NCBI GenBank assembly: GCA_020849475.1
Contig: JADLGE010000003.1
Span: 1-64,000 of the forward strand
Reading direction: 5' to 3'
Origin: Gammaproteobacteria bacterium
Lineage (GTDB): Bacteria; Pseudomonadota; Gammaproteobacteria; Ga0077536
Length of the DNA: 64,000 bases
Positions within the stretch are counted from its first letter, which is position 1. The number at the start of each line of letters is the position of its first letter. The translations under genes and the position numbers were made by a program. Shown here in pieces: positions 44,412 through 53,599 of the stretch. The notes beneath the pieces are model-generated. The model made no database searches, was not told the origin of the DNA, and saw only the letters and a list, made by a program, of their open reading frames with translations.

Positions 44412-45413
44412 ATGAAAGCCATGCTCAGCACCGCGCCAGGCGGCCCGTCCACCTTGGTCTTGAGTGAACTGCCGTCGCCCACCGCCGGCCCGGGCGAGGT
44501 GCGCATCCGGGTGCGCGCCTGCGGTGTGAACTATCCCGACACCCTCATCATTGAAGACAAGTACCAGTTCCGCCCCGCGCGCCCGTTCGCGCCCGGCGGT
44601 GAAGTGTCGGGCGAGATTGATCAACTCGGCGAAGGCGTCAGCGATCTCAAAATCGGCGACCACGTGATCGCGATGCTCGGCCATGGCGGCATGGCCGAAC
44701 AGGTGGTGACCAAGGCGGCCAAGGTGTTCAAGGCGCCGGCCAACATGCCCTTCGACGAAGCCGCGACCTTCATCCTCACTTACGGCACGTCCTACCATGC
44801 GCTCAAGCAGCGCGGCACCTTGAAGCCGGGCGAAACCCTGCTGGTGCTGGGCGCGGCGGGCGGCGTCGGCCTCGCGGCGGTGGAACTCGGCAAGGCCATG
44901 GGCGCGAAAGTGATCGCGGCCGTGTCCAGCGAAGAAAAATTGGCGCTGGCCAAGGCCCATGGCGCCGACTCGGGCGTCATCTATCCCACCGGACCATTCG
45001 ACAAAGACGGCACCAAGGCCCTCGCGGCCCTGTTCAAGGACGCCTGCGGCGCGAACGGCGCGGACGTAGTCTATGACGCGGTCGGCGGTGATTACGCTGA
45101 AGCCGCGCTGCGCTCGACAGCCTGGGAAGGGCGCTTCCTGGTGGTAGGCTTTCCTGCCGGCATTCCGCGCATTCCGCTCAATCTCGCGCTGCTCAAGAAC
45201 TGCGCCATCGTCGGCATCTTCTGGGGCGCGTGGACCGAGCGCGACCCGCAGGCGAGCCAGCAGAACAATCGCGAGCTCGTCGATTTCTACACCCAGGGCA
45301 AGATCAAGCCGCACATTTCCGGCCGCTATCCGCTGGCCCAGGCCGGCCAGGCGATAGCCGACTTGGCGGCGCGCAAGGCGCTCGGCAAACTGGTGGTGAT
45401 GACTGACCAATAA
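44412..45413 (+). CDS. NADPH:quinone oxidoreductase (zinc-independent MDR family)
   Basis: 333 aa. GroES-like N-terminal domain with VRACGVNYPDTLIIEDKYQ, and a Rossmann domain with LVLGAAGGVGLAAVELGKAMG. It has no zinc-binding Cys cluster, as in quinone reductases and crotonyl-type enzymes. The start MKAMLSTAPGGPS at 44412 is preceded by GAGATCC-like sequence. Divergent from the MFS gene. Confidence 0.9.
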   Translation: MKAMLSTAPGGPSTLVLSELPSPTAGPGEVRIRVRACGVNYPDTLIIEDKYQFRPARPFAPGGEVSGEIDQLGEGVSDLKIGDHVIAMLGHGGMAEQVVTKAAKVFKAPANMPFDEAATFILTYGTSYHALKQRGTLKPGETLLVLGAAGGVGLAAVELGKAMGAKVIAAVSSEEKLALAKAHGADSGVIYPTGPFDKDGTKALAALFKDACGANGADVVYDAVGGDYAEAALRSTAWEGRFLVVGFPAGIPRIPLNLALLKNCAIVGIFWGAWTERDPQASQQNNRELVDFYTQGKIKPHISGRYPLAQAGQAIADLAARKALGKLVVMTDQ

Positions 45414-45505
45414 CGTGATTGAGCGGCGCCGCGCTGCACACTGCGTGCGCGGCAGCCGCCAGACGCGCGACCCAATTCATCGCGAACCAATTGAAGGATA
45501 GGGAC

Positions 45506-46384
45506 ATGTCCCACACAGATGGCATCGCAGAACGGGGCGCCCGCAGCCTGCCGGGGTGGATGGCCCTGCTGGTCTTCATCGGCGTCGCCGGCTGGGCGGC
45601 TGTCGGTTTCGTCGCGCCACTGGTGCTTGGCCACGGCAACCCCAACGGTGCGCTGCTGTTTCTCGTGCCACCGCTGCTGTTTGCCTTGAAAGGCTTCGTG
45701 GTGCTCGAGCCCAACAAGGCCACGGTGCTGAATTTCTTCGGCAACTATGCCGGCACCCTGCGCGAACCCGGCTTCTTCTACGTCAACCCGTTCAATCACA
45801 AGCATCCGATTTCGCTGCGCGCGCACAACCTCAACACGCCGACTCTCAAGGTCAACGACCGCGCCGGCAATCCCATCGAAGTGGCGGCGGTGATCGTGTG
45901 GCGGGTGTATGACACCGCGCGTGCGGTGTTCGATGTCGAGGACTACCGCGCCTATGTCACCATGCAGAGCGAATCGGCGGTGCGCAAGGTCGCGAGTGCG
46001 CGCTGGTACGACGGTGACGAACACGGCGCCGACAGTCTGCGTTCCGATCTCGAAGCGGTGGCGCGCCTGCTGGTGGAAAGCATTCAGAGCCACTGCGCGC
46101 TGGCCGGTCTCGAAATTCTTGAAGCGCGCATTTCCCATCTCGCCTATGCGCCGGAGATCGCCGGCGCGATGCTGCGCCGTCAGCAGGCGGTGGCGGTGGT
46201 GGCGGCGCGCACGCAAATCGTCGAAGGCGCGGTGGGCATGGTCAGGCTTGCCATCGAACGTCTCGAGACCGACGGCGTGGTGAAACTCGCTGACGACGAC
46301 AAGGTGAAGCTCGTCACCAACCTCATGACCGTGCTGGTCGGCGACAACGAAGCGCAGCCGGTATTGTCGGTGGAGCATTCGTGA
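45506..46384 (+). CDS. SPFH/Band-7 domain membrane protein
   Basis: 292 aa. Two N-terminal hydrophobic segments (WMALLVFIGVAGWAAVGFVA and ALLFLVPPLLFALKGFVVL) anchor an SPFH domain (KATVLNFFGNYAGTLREPG, VTMQSESAVRKVAS). The C-terminal helical region has the repeated QQAVAVVAARTQIVEGA pattern that mediates oligomerisation. Likely a raft-like scaffold, related to prohibitin/stomatin proteins. Its stop overlaps the start of a tiny membrane gene. Confidence 0.88.
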   Translation: MSHTDGIAERGARSLPGWMALLVFIGVAGWAAVGFVAPLVLGHGNPNGALLFLVPPLLFALKGFVVLEPNKATVLNFFGNYAGTLREPGFFYVNPFNHKHPISLRAHNLNTPTLKVNDRAGNPIEVAAVIVWRVYDTARAVFDVEDYRAYVTMQSESAVRKVASARWYDGDEHGADSLRSDLEAVARLLVESIQSHCALAGLEILEARISHLAYAPEIAGAMLRRQQAVAVVAARTQIVEGAVGMVRLAIERLETDGVVKLADDDKVKLVTNLMTVLVGDNEAQPVLSVEHS

Positions 46385-46620
46385 GTCGCCCCTCCCCGTT
46401 CGCCGCCGTGCCGCGTCGCACGCTGCTGGCCGGCGGCGCCCTGTCGGCCTGCGGCGTGTCGATGCTGACGGCAGGCGCGCTCGCGCTCACCCAGCCCGCA
46501 TGGTTGCCGGCCCTTGCCACGCCATCGATTGCGTGGCCGCTGGTGATAGTCGGCAGCCTGCTCGAAACCGGCGCCATGACCATGCTGCTCGGCGCGCTGC
46601 GCGCCGCCCGCTCAGGATAA
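46381..46620 (+). CDS. Small two-helix membrane protein coupled to the SPFH gene
   Basis: 79 aa, GTG start overlapping the SPFH stop by four bases (GTGA). It has a basic start followed by LAGGALSACGVSMLTAGALAL and a second hydrophobic stretch (WPLVIVGSLLETGAMTMLL). The coupling suggests it is a partner of the SPFH protein. It overlaps the end of the convergent kinase gene by nine bases. Family not recognised. Confidence 0.55.
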   Translation: MSRPSPFAAVPRRTLLAGGALSACGVSMLTAGALALTQPAWLPALATPSIAWPLVIVGSLLETGAMTMLLGALRAARSG

Positions 46621-47961
46621 TTCCAGGGTGAAGCGCGCGCCGGCGCCCGGCGCGCTTTCCAGTGCGATGCGCCAACCCAGGCGATCGCAGATGCGCTTGA
46701 CGAGATTCAGCCCCACGCCCTCCCCCTGGCTGTCGGGCCCGCGCCTATCGGGCTCGAAGACCTGCTCCTGGGCGTGCTCATCGATGCCACGGCCATAGTC
46801 CTGAATCACCAAGCGCGGCGCATCGAGTTCAACGTCGATGCGCCGGCTCTGGCTGTGGTCGAGCGCATTGCGCAAGAGATTGTTGACCACGCACAGCAGC
46901 AGACCGCGCGGCACGCTGACCTCGCAATCGCGCGTGATGCTGACACTCAAGGCCGGCGCACGCCGCCCGGCGGCAATGGTCAGGGTGCGCACCGCCTCGT
47001 GCAGCAGACCGCCAACGCTGAACGCCGCGGTGGCGCGCCCGAGCTCTTCACCGCGCGACAGAAACAGCAGCCCTTCGACCAAGGCCTGCATCTGCGCGGC
47101 GGCGGCCTGCGCGCGTGCCAAGCGTGTGCGTTGCTCGGGCGCCAGATTCGGATCGCTGTCCATCAATTGCATGCCGCTCGCGATCACCGCCAGCGGCGTG
47201 CGCAATTCATGGCTGGCGTCGCGTGTGAAAGCGCGCTCGCGCTCGGCGAACTCATCGAAGCGCGCGAGCGTCGCGTCGAAAGCACGGGCGATGACCGCAA
47301 TCTCCTGCTGATCGTTCGGCGTGAGCAAAGGTTCACGGTGGCGACCGGGCGCAATCGCGGCGATATTGCGCGCCAGGCGTTCCACCGGCCGCATCACCAC
47401 CTGCGACAGCCACAGCGCGAGCCCAAGATCGAGCAACAGGGCAATGAGTCCGACCCATAGCGCGATGCCGAGCAGGCGCCGCTGCAGCCGCACCACCGGG
47501 TCGTGGGCCTGGTCGAACACCACGTACAGCATTCCGCCGTCGACCGCGGTCTTGGCCACCGACAGCACGCGACGCCCATCGGTCACACGCTCATGCACGC
47601 CTGCCGGCAAGGCGCGCAGCGTAGCGTCGAGGTGCGCGTCGTTGGCACTGGCGGCAACGAAAGCCGTGAAGCCCGGCGGGAACGGCAGCGAAAATTTCTC
47701 GCGGTCGCGGTAGTCGGACAGCAAGCGCTGATATTCCGAGCGAAACTCCGCGCCAATGAACTCGACTTCGATGATGTCGAGAAAATGCTTGATGCCGAGC
47801 GCAAACACGCCGAGCAACAGAGCCGACAGCAGCAGGAACGCGACCAGGAAGCGATCGCGCAGGGCGAAACGGGAAAGCGGGGAAGTCGACGACAGACCAC
47901 GTATGTGCCGGTGCAAAAACGTGGTCTGTCCCCGCTTTCGATCCTCGCTAGACTTCTCCAT
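46612..47961 (-). CDS. Sensor histidine kinase (EnvZ/PhoR type)
   Basis: About 449 aa with ATG at 47961, overlapping the response-regulator stop. Layout: residues 1-30 are encoded by an inverted repeat (see 47873-47939), then a membrane helix (FLVAFLLLSALLLGVFALG), a periplasmic sensor, a second helix with HAMP (VVMRPVERLARNIAA), HisKA with phospho-acceptor His in RDASHELRTPLA, N box VNNLLRNALDHSQ and G boxes DYGRGIDE and GEGVGLNLVKRI. The signal is unknown. Confidence 0.9.
   Translation of the reverse strand: MEKSSEDRKRGQTTFLHRHIRGLSSTSPLSRFALRDRFLVAFLLLSALLLGVFALGIKHFLDIIEVEFIGAEFRSEYQRLLSDYRDREKFSLPFPPGFTAFVAASANDAHLDATLRALPAGVHERVTDGRRVLSVAKTAVDGGMLYVVFDQAHDPVVRLQRRLLGIALWVGLIALLLDLGLALWLSQVVMRPVERLARNIAAIAPGRHREPLLTPNDQQEIAVIARAFDATLARFDEFAERERAFTRDASHELRTPLAVIASGMQLMDSDPNLAPEQRTRLARAQAAAAQMQALVEGLLFLSRGEELGRATAAFSVGGLLHEAVRTLTIAAGRRAPALSVSITRDCEVSVPRGLLLCVVNNLLRNALDHSQSRRIDVELDAPRLVIQDYGRGIDEHAQEQVFEPDRRGPDSQGEGVGLNLVKRICDRLGWRIALESAPGAGARFTLELS
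47873..47939. repeat. Imperfect inverted repeat inside the kinase N-terminal codons
   Basis: Left arm GAAAGCGGGGA then GACAGACCACGT (split by seven extra bases plus a doubled GAC step), a 16-base loop, and right arm ACGTGGTCTGTCC-CCGCTTTC. The motif GGGGACAGACCACGT is one I remember as a recurrent dispersed element in proteobacterial genomes. It is translated as KRGQTTF and neighbouring residues of the kinase. Confidence 0.75.
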
Positions 47962-48628
47962 GCGGCGCCAGGCGATAGCCAATGCCCGGCACGGTGTGCA
48001 GCAGCTTGATATCAAACGGCCGGTCGAGCGCCACGCGCAGACCATGCACGTGTACGCGCAGCGCCGCATCACTGTCGGGCGGCTCATCGCCCCAGATGGC
48101 GCGTTCCATCTCCTGACGACTGACCACTTCGGGCGCGCGGCGCATCAACAGTTCCAGCATGCGCAGGCCGGTGCGCGTAAGTTTGACCGGGGCGGCGCCG
48201 CGGCGCACCGCCAGCGTGCCGGTGTCGTAGACAAGATCGCCCAGCGCCAGCACGCGGTTGCCGCCGCCGGCGCGCCGCACCAGTGCTTTCAGGCGCGCGC
48301 GCAGTTCCAGCAGATCGAAGGGCTTGGTCAGGTAATCGTCACCGCCGGCCTCGAAGCCGTCGAGCTTGTCTTTCAAGGTGTCGCGCGCGGTGAGCATGAG
48401 AATCGGCGTGCGGCGTGAAGAATTGGCGCGCAGCTGCGTGGCCAGCTGCAGGCCGTCGAGGCCGGGCAGCATGAGGTCCAGCACCAGTGCGTCATAGGCA
48501 TTGGCCTCGGCCAGGCGCAGGCCGCTCAGGCCGTCGTGGGCGAAATCGACGATGTCGCCCTCCTGCTCAAGATACTCGCCGATGTTGGCGGCCAGCGCGT
48601 CGTTGTCTTCGACCAGCAGTATCCACAT
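47948..48628 (-). CDS. OmpR-family response regulator
   Basis: 226 aa. Receiver domain with WILLVEDNDALAANI, the phospho-acceptor Asp in LVLDLMLPGLDG, and Lys in DDYLTKPFD; then a winged-helix DNA-binding domain ending RVHVHGLRVALDRP and VPGIGYRLAP. The start MWILLVEDN at 48628 has GAGG just upstream. It is translationally coupled to the kinase. Confidence 0.93.
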   Translation of the reverse strand: MWILLVEDNDALAANIGEYLEQEGDIVDFAHDGLSGLRLAEANAYDALVLDLMLPGLDGLQLATQLRANSSRRTPILMLTARDTLKDKLDGFEAGGDDYLTKPFDLLELRARLKALVRRAGGGNRVLALGDLVYDTGTLAVRRGAAPVKLTRTGLRMLELLMRRAPEVVSRQEMERAIWGDEPPDSDAALRVHVHGLRVALDRPFDIKLLHTVPGIGYRLAPHGEV

Positions 48629-48684
48629 CGCCGTCACCTCATCGCTTGCACGCGACCACGCCGCGCTGTGTGGGAGGACCGCCC

Positions 48685-49128
48685 TCAGCGCTCGAAGTTC
48701 TTCGGCCACTCGTCCATGCGTACCGCGTAGAAGCGACGCGCCTGGAATTTCCAGCCCTCGGCGGTCTTCACATAGTTGTCCTCGTAGTAGCCGGCGCCGA
48801 TCCAGCCCATGTCGTGGCTGGCGCAGCGCAGGTCCAGGTAGCAGCGGCCGCTGGCGCTGTGGGCGCTCTGGTGATCGATGACGTGATTGTGGATGTAGGG
48901 CCGCGGTTTGAAATCCATGGCGCCGTTGAAGAAGCTGGCGAGATTGTCGCGGCCGGTGATGGTGGTCTCGCCCTTGTCCGAGATGGCGGTGAAGCTGGCG
49001 TCCTGGGCGAACAGTTGCGCGATGCCGGCACTGTCGTTGCGCCACACGCAATCGCAATAGCGGTTCGGCAGATCGCGGATGGCCTCGCGCGCCAGCAGGG
49101 CGTCGAGGCTTTGTTCCAAAGTGCTCAT
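48685..49128 (-). CDS. SnoaL-like/NTF2-fold protein
   Basis: 147 aa with the bile-acid-dehydratase-like SnoaL_4 pattern: AREAIRDLPNRYCDCVWRND at the N-terminus, a cone-shaped fold with ITGRDNLASFF and IHNHVIDHQSAHSASG, and a final VKTAEGWKFQARRFYA strand. Such proteins are dehydratases, isomerases or ring-hydroxylating dioxygenase small subunits. It ends 56 bases before the response regulator start but is not obviously related to it. Confidence 0.78.
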   Translation of the reverse strand: MSTLEQSLDALLAREAIRDLPNRYCDCVWRNDSAGIAQLFAQDASFTAISDKGETTITGRDNLASFFNGAMDFKPRPYIHNHVIDHQSAHSASGRCYLDLRCASHDMGWIGAGYYEDNYVKTAEGWKFQARRFYAVRMDEWPKNFER

Positions 49129-49321
49129 GCGGATTCTCCCCGGGAAGAGTGGTTGTTGGTCTGACCGCGCCGCTTTCGCGATTTGGCGCGAGGCCGGACC
49201 GTGGGGATTATGGCATGGCCCCAGGCTCGCCACGCCGCGCCATCGCAGCGCCCATGAGGCATAATTGCGCCAAACCGAGCAGCCAGCCGCGCGTTGCGTC
49301 GCCGGCCAACACGGGGGAGCC

Positions 49322-50095
49322 ATGAGCGACACACCGAAAACCTCACGACTGGAATTAGCCAGTGACTCATTGCCGCAGGATCGCGTGTTCGTCGATCCGT
49401 CCAGCGCCGGCGTCGATTTCCAGTTCGACGGCAAGACCGCCGCGGTATTCGACGACATGGTCGGCCGCTCGGTGCCGATGTACGACGAGATCCAGCGCCT
49501 GACCGTCGAACTCGCCAACGACTTCGCGGTGCCGCGCACGCGCCTCTACGATCTCGGCTGCTCAACCGGCACCACCCTGCTCAATCTCGACGCCGTGTTG
49601 CCGCAGGATGTGTCCTTCGTCGGCGTCGACAACGCCCCCGAGATGCTGGCCAAGGCGCGCACCAAGTTCACGGCGCGTGGCGCGCAGCGCGACATCGATT
49701 TCATCACCGCCGACCTGCAGCAGGACCGGGTGGTGGAAGACGCCTCGGTGGTGATCATTCTCCTGACCCTGCAGTTCATCCGTCCCTTGAACCGCGCCAG
49801 CGTCATCCGCCGCATCTACGAAGGCATGCGCGAGCAGGCCGCGCTCATCCTGGTCGAGAAAATCATCGTCGACAACGGCCTGTTCAACCGCATGTTCATC
49901 CGCCACTACTACGACATGAAGCGCCGCAACGGCTATTCGGAATCCGAGATAGCCAACAAGCGCGAGGCCCTGGAAAACGTGCTCATTCCCTATCGTCCGG
50001 AAGAGAACGTGGCGCTGCTCAAGGAGGCGGGCTTCAACCAGGTCGAGGAATTTTTCCGCTGGTACAACTTCAACGGCATGATTGCGGTGAAGTAG
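49322..50095 (+). CDS. cmoA: Carboxy-S-adenosyl-L-methionine synthase CmoA
   Basis: 257 aa. [17 protein letters not shown] at the N-terminus, SAM-binding [24 protein letters not shown], and the final [10 protein letters not shown] are strong CmoA marks. CmoA converts SAM and prephenate to carboxy-SAM for wobble uridine modification (cmo5U34) in tRNA. Its usual partner cmoB is not next to it; two membrane methyltransferases follow instead. Start at 49322 behind GGGGGAG. Confidence 0.92.
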   Translation: MSDTPKTSRLELASDSLPQDRVFVDPSSAGVDFQFDGKTAAVFDDMVGRSVPMYDEIQRLTVELANDFAVPRTRLYDLGCSTGTTLLNLDAVLPQDVSFVGVDNAPEMLAKARTKFTARGAQRDIDFITADLQQDRVVEDASVVIILLTLQFIRPLNRASVIRRIYEGMREQAALILVEKIIVDNGLFNRMFIRHYYDMKRRNGYSESEIANKREALENVLIPYRPEENVALLKEAGFNQVEEFFRWYNFNGMIAVK

Positions 50096-50096
50096 C

Positions 50097-50849
50097 GTGA
50101 CGCAGGGAACGCCAAGCCTCGCGGTGCGCTATGGCCGCTGGCTGTTCAAGCATCGCAACAAAGTTTTCACGGTCGTGATGCTGGTGCTGCTGCTCGGCCT
50201 GCCGCCGGTGACCTTCGCCCACGACGTGGCGCTCGACCGCTGGCTGGACGTGCTCGGCATCGCCATCGCCGCCAGCGGCCAGATTCTGCGCGCGGCGGTG
50301 ATCGGGCTCGAATACATCAAGCGCGGCGGCGTCAACAAACAGCCCCATGCCGACAAGCTCGTCACCGGCGGCATGTTCGCGCACTGCCGCAACCCGCTGT
50401 ACGTCGGCAATCTGCTGATCCTGGCCGGCCTGTTCGTGATCCATAACCATCCCCTGGTCTACCTCATCGGCGGTCTGTTCTATCTCAGCGCCTACTACGC
50501 CATCGTCGCCGCTGAAGAAGATTATCTGCGCAACAAGTTCGGCGCTGACTTCGACGCCTACTGCCGCGAAGTGCCGCGCTGGAATATTCGCTGGGCGGGC
50601 CTCGGCGCGACCATGGCGTCGATGGAAATGAATTGGAAGCGCATGGTGCAGAAGGATTACGGCACGGCCTATTTCTGGATGGCGGGCGCGGCCTTGTTGT
50701 TGACGGTCGAGCGCTTGCGCGCCGGCAGCACTGGTTATGTCGGCGACAGCATGCTCGCGCCGCTGGCCGGCCTCGCCGCGCTGACGGCGCTGTTCTTCGT
50801 GGTCTGGCGTCTCAAGCGCGCCCGCTATTTTCAAACCAGCAATGGCTGA
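50097..50849 (+). CDS. Isoprenylcysteine carboxyl methyltransferase-like membrane protein
   Basis: 250 aa, GTG start one base after the cmoA stop. Several membrane helices and the ICMT/PEMT SAM motif GGMFAHCRNPLYVGNLLILAG, then EEDYLRNKFGADFDAYCREVPRW. Members methylate lipids or small thiols; the substrate is unknown. It overlaps the next gene by eight bases. Confidence 0.8.
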   Translation: MTQGTPSLAVRYGRWLFKHRNKVFTVVMLVLLLGLPPVTFAHDVALDRWLDVLGIAIAASGQILRAAVIGLEYIKRGGVNKQPHADKLVTGGMFAHCRNPLYVGNLLILAGLFVIHNHPLVYLIGGLFYLSAYYAIVAAEEDYLRNKFGADFDAYCREVPRWNIRWAGLGATMASMEMNWKRMVQKDYGTAYFWMAGAALLLTVERLRAGSTGYVGDSMLAPLAGLAALTALFFVVWRLKRARYFQTSNG

Positions 50850-51477
50850 GTCCTCGACGGCCGCGCAGGCCGAAACGGCGCTGTTGCGCAGGCGCGGCAC
50901 CCACACGCGCCTGTTCGCGCTGGCGGTATTCACCGCCTTTCTGTTCGCCGCCCCGGTCAGCGCCCAGCATCCAGCCCTGGAACGCGTGATGGTGGCGCTC
51001 GGCAATCTCCTCATCGTCGGCGGTGGACTGGTGCGAGTCTACGCCGCACTCTTCATCGGCGGCTGGAAGAATCAGCGCCTGGCGGCCGTCGGCCCCTACG
51101 CGATGACACGCAATCCGCTCTACGTCGGTTCTTTGTGCGCGACCTTGGGCGTCGGCCTGGTGACCGCCAGCGTCACCCTGACGGTGCTGTTGTGGGCATT
51201 CATCATGGCCTACTACAGCCGCACCGTGGCACGCGAAGAGGCTTATCTCGAACAGCAGTTCGGCGAGGAATATCTCGCCTACAAACGCAGCGTGCCGCGC
51301 TGGCTGCCGAAGGCCGGCGCACGCCTGGTGCTGCCCGCCGAAGTCACCGCCAAGCCGCGCTATGTGTTGAACGGCATCCGCGACATCACGCTCATCATCC
51401 TCGCCTATCCGCTGTGCGAACTGGTGCGCGTCGCCCATCTCGTGGGCTGGTTGCCGGGCTTGTTCCGGCTTTGGTGA
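50842..51477 (+). CDS. Second ICMT-like membrane methyltransferase
   Basis: 211 aa with the same motifs as its neighbour (GPYAMTRNPLYVGSLCATLG, EEAYLEQQFGEEYLAYKRSVPRW), so the pair looks like an ancient tandem duplication. The eight-base overlap suggests translational coupling and a possible heterodimer. The start ATG falls inside the end of the previous gene. Confidence 0.8.
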   Translation: MAESSTAAQAETALLRRRGTHTRLFALAVFTAFLFAAPVSAQHPALERVMVALGNLLIVGGGLVRVYAALFIGGWKNQRLAAVGPYAMTRNPLYVGSLCATLGVGLVTASVTLTVLLWAFIMAYYSRTVAREEAYLEQQFGEEYLAYKRSVPRWLPKAGARLVLPAEVTAKPRYVLNGIRDITLIILAYPLCELVRVAHLVGWLPGLFRLW

Positions 51478-51530
51478 GAACCATCGTTGATCGCACCCAG
51501 CCTGTGCCTGGCCACGAGTAATCAATTCTG

Positions 51531-51601
51531 AATGTCAGACTGAAGTCTGACCCACAGTAGAGCGAGGCTTGATTTTGTGGGTCAGACTTCCGTCTGACAT
51601 T
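51531..51601. repeat. Inverted pair of family B palindromes (REPIN-like)
   Basis: Two family B copies face each other across 19 bases: AATGTCAGAC... at 51531-51556 and its mirror at 51576-51601 (one core base differs). The whole unit can fold into one long hairpin. It fills most of the gap upstream of the PQQ gene. Confidence 0.88.
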
Positions 51602-51726
51602 GATGAAGCGACGCTGGAGCGCCGCCGGCCAGGGTTTTCCGCTCCCCTATCGGTTACCTATCTCGCCCTTCGGCGATGGTGCAATAATCGCCCCTGCTTC
51701 GTGTCGGACTTTTGGGGAGAAGTGCC

Positions 51727-53565
51727 GTGCGCCTGTTGGCTCTAGCCTGTTTGTTTGTGTGTGTGGCCATCGAAGCCCACGCCACCGACGCCAAGGTCGA
51801 TGGCAAGATGTTGTTCGACAGCGCGTGCGCGCGTTGCCATGACCGCGACCTGCCGCGCATGCCGTCGCGCACCGCGCTGAAAGAGAAACCGCCGCAGGAC
51901 ATCTTCACGACCATCAGCGCCGGCGTGATGGCGCCCTATGCGCGCGGACTCGGCCACGCCGAGCGGCGCGCCATCGCCGAATACGCGTCGGGCAAATCGC
52001 TGGGCGAATTTGCCTCGGGCGCGGCCGCGATTCCACAAAGCGCCTACTGCAAGGCGCCACCCGCGCAAGCGCTGAACAATCTCGACGCGGGCTGGAACGG
52101 TTGGGGCAACGGCCTTGCCAACACGCGCTTCCAGGACGCCGCACGCGCTGGCCTGTCGGCGGCCGACGTGCCCAGGCTCAAATTGAAATGGGCCTTCGGC
52201 ATTCCGGCGGTGTCGACCATGTCCGGTCATCCGGTCGAGGCCGAAGGCCGCCTGTTCTTCGGCACCTTCTCCGGTCTCGTCATCGCACTCGATGCCAGCA
52301 GCGGCTGCGCGCTGTGGGTGTACGAGGCCCATGCCGGCGTGCGCACCTCGCTGACTCTCGCCAAGGGTGAAGACGGCAACAACAATCTCTTCTTCGGCGA
52401 TTTGTCGGGCAAGGTCTACGCGCTGGACCCGGCCACCGGCAAGGAACGCTGGTCGATGGTGGCGGACGATCATCCGCATATCCGCATCACCGGCACGCCG
52501 GTCTATCACGGCGGACGCCTGTTCGTACCCTTGTCGTCGCTGGAAGAAGTGGCGGGCGCCATGCCCGACTACGAGTGCTGCACTTTCCGCGGCGGCGTGC
52601 TGGCGGTCGACGCGGTGAGCGGCAAGGAGATCTGGAAGACCCGCACCATTGCCGAAGCGCCCAGCAAACGCGACAAGAACGCTGCCGGCGCGCAGCTGTG
52701 GGGCCCGTCCGGTGCGGCGGTGTGGTCGGCGCCGACCCTCGACCCTGAGCACGACACGCTCTATATCACCACCGGCGACAGCTACTCCGACCCGCCGGCG
52801 CCGGAATCCGACGCCATCATGGCGCTGGCCATGAGCACGGGCAAAATTCGCTGGATCCACCAAGCCCTCGCCGGCGACGCCTACACCATCGCCTGCGCCG
52901 ATCCGTCGGCCAAGGCCAAGGTCGCCTGCCCGAAGTCCAACGGCCCCGATCTCGACTTCGGCGCGTCGCCGGTGCTGGTCACCCTGAAGGACGGCAAGCG
53001 CGTGCTGCTGGCCGGCCAGAAATCCGGTGAACTGCACGCCCTCGAGCCCGACACCGGCAAAGCGCTGTGGAAGATCAAGGTCGGCGAAGGCGGCATCGTC
53101 GGCGGCATCGAATGGGGCTTCGCGGTTGATGATGAAAAAGCCTATGTCGCCATCGCCGAAGCCTGGGAAAAGGCCGCCGATGAAGCGGGCGGCGTCGCTG
53201 CGGTCAATCTCGCCGACGGCAAGCTCGCCTGGGAAGTCGGCCCGGTGAAGGGCGGCTGCGCCGGACGCGAACGCTGCAATACCGGTCAGCTGGCGGCGGT
53301 CAGCGCCATGCCGGGCGTGTTGTTCTCCGGCAGCCTCGACGGCCATCTGCGCGCCTACAGCACGACCGACGGCCACGTGCTGTGGGATGTCGACACCCAC
53401 CAGCAGTTCACCACCGCCAATGGCATCGCCGCCCACGGCGGCTCCCTGAACGGCCCGGGCCCGGCCATCGCCCACGGTCAGGTCTACGTGGTGTCGGGCT
53501 ACGCAATGTGGAACAAGTGGATGCCGGGCAATGTGCTGCTGGCGTTCAGCGTCGACGGCAAATAA
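51727..53565 (+). CDS. Cytochrome c/PQQ beta-propeller dehydrogenase (PVA-dehydrogenase-like)
   Basis: 612 aa, exported by a signal peptide (LLALACLFVCVAIEAHA). A short cytochrome c domain with CARCHD (haem c, CxxCH) comes first, then an eight-bladed PQQ-type propeller with blades such as GSLDGHLRAYSTTDGHVLWDV and YALDPATGKERWSM. This order (cytochrome first) matches polyvinyl-alcohol dehydrogenase-like enzymes. Vicinal Cys pairs (YECCTF) and CAGRERC may be structural. GTG at 51727 has GGGGAGAAG upstream. No PQQ synthesis genes are here. Confidence 0.85.
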   Translation: MRLLALACLFVCVAIEAHATDAKVDGKMLFDSACARCHDRDLPRMPSRTALKEKPPQDIFTTISAGVMAPYARGLGHAERRAIAEYASGKSLGEFASGAAAIPQSAYCKAPPAQALNNLDAGWNGWGNGLANTRFQDAARAGLSAADVPRLKLKWAFGIPAVSTMSGHPVEAEGRLFFGTFSGLVIALDASSGCALWVYEAHAGVRTSLTLAKGEDGNNNLFFGDLSGKVYALDPATGKERWSMVADDHPHIRITGTPVYHGGRLFVPLSSLEEVAGAMPDYECCTFRGGVLAVDAVSGKEIWKTRTIAEAPSKRDKNAAGAQLWGPSGAAVWSAPTLDPEHDTLYITTGDSYSDPPAPESDAIMALAMSTGKIRWIHQALAGDAYTIACADPSAKAKVACPKSNGPDLDFGASPVLVTLKDGKRVLLAGQKSGELHALEPDTGKALWKIKVGEGGIVGGIEWGFAVDDEKAYVAIAEAWEKAADEAGGVAAVNLADGKLAWEVGPVKGGCAGRERCNTGQLAAVSAMPGVLFSGSLDGHLRAYSTTDGHVLWDVDTHQQFTTANGIAAHGGSLNGPGPAIAHGQVYVVSGYAMWNKWMPGNVLLAFSVDGK

Positions 53566-53599
53566 GCCAACCCTTCAGCCATCAACGGGAGAGCATTTC

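Noticed and set aside
42984-45410. An 808-aa minus-strand frame that would fuse the MFS transporter to an N-terminal half
   Set aside because: The extra part is antisense of the quinone oxidoreductase on the plus strand. The family-like start is at 44222.
51742-53475. A 577-aa minus-strand open frame opposite the PQQ protein
   Set aside because: Antisense of the propeller repeats, which are regular and produce long open shadow frames.
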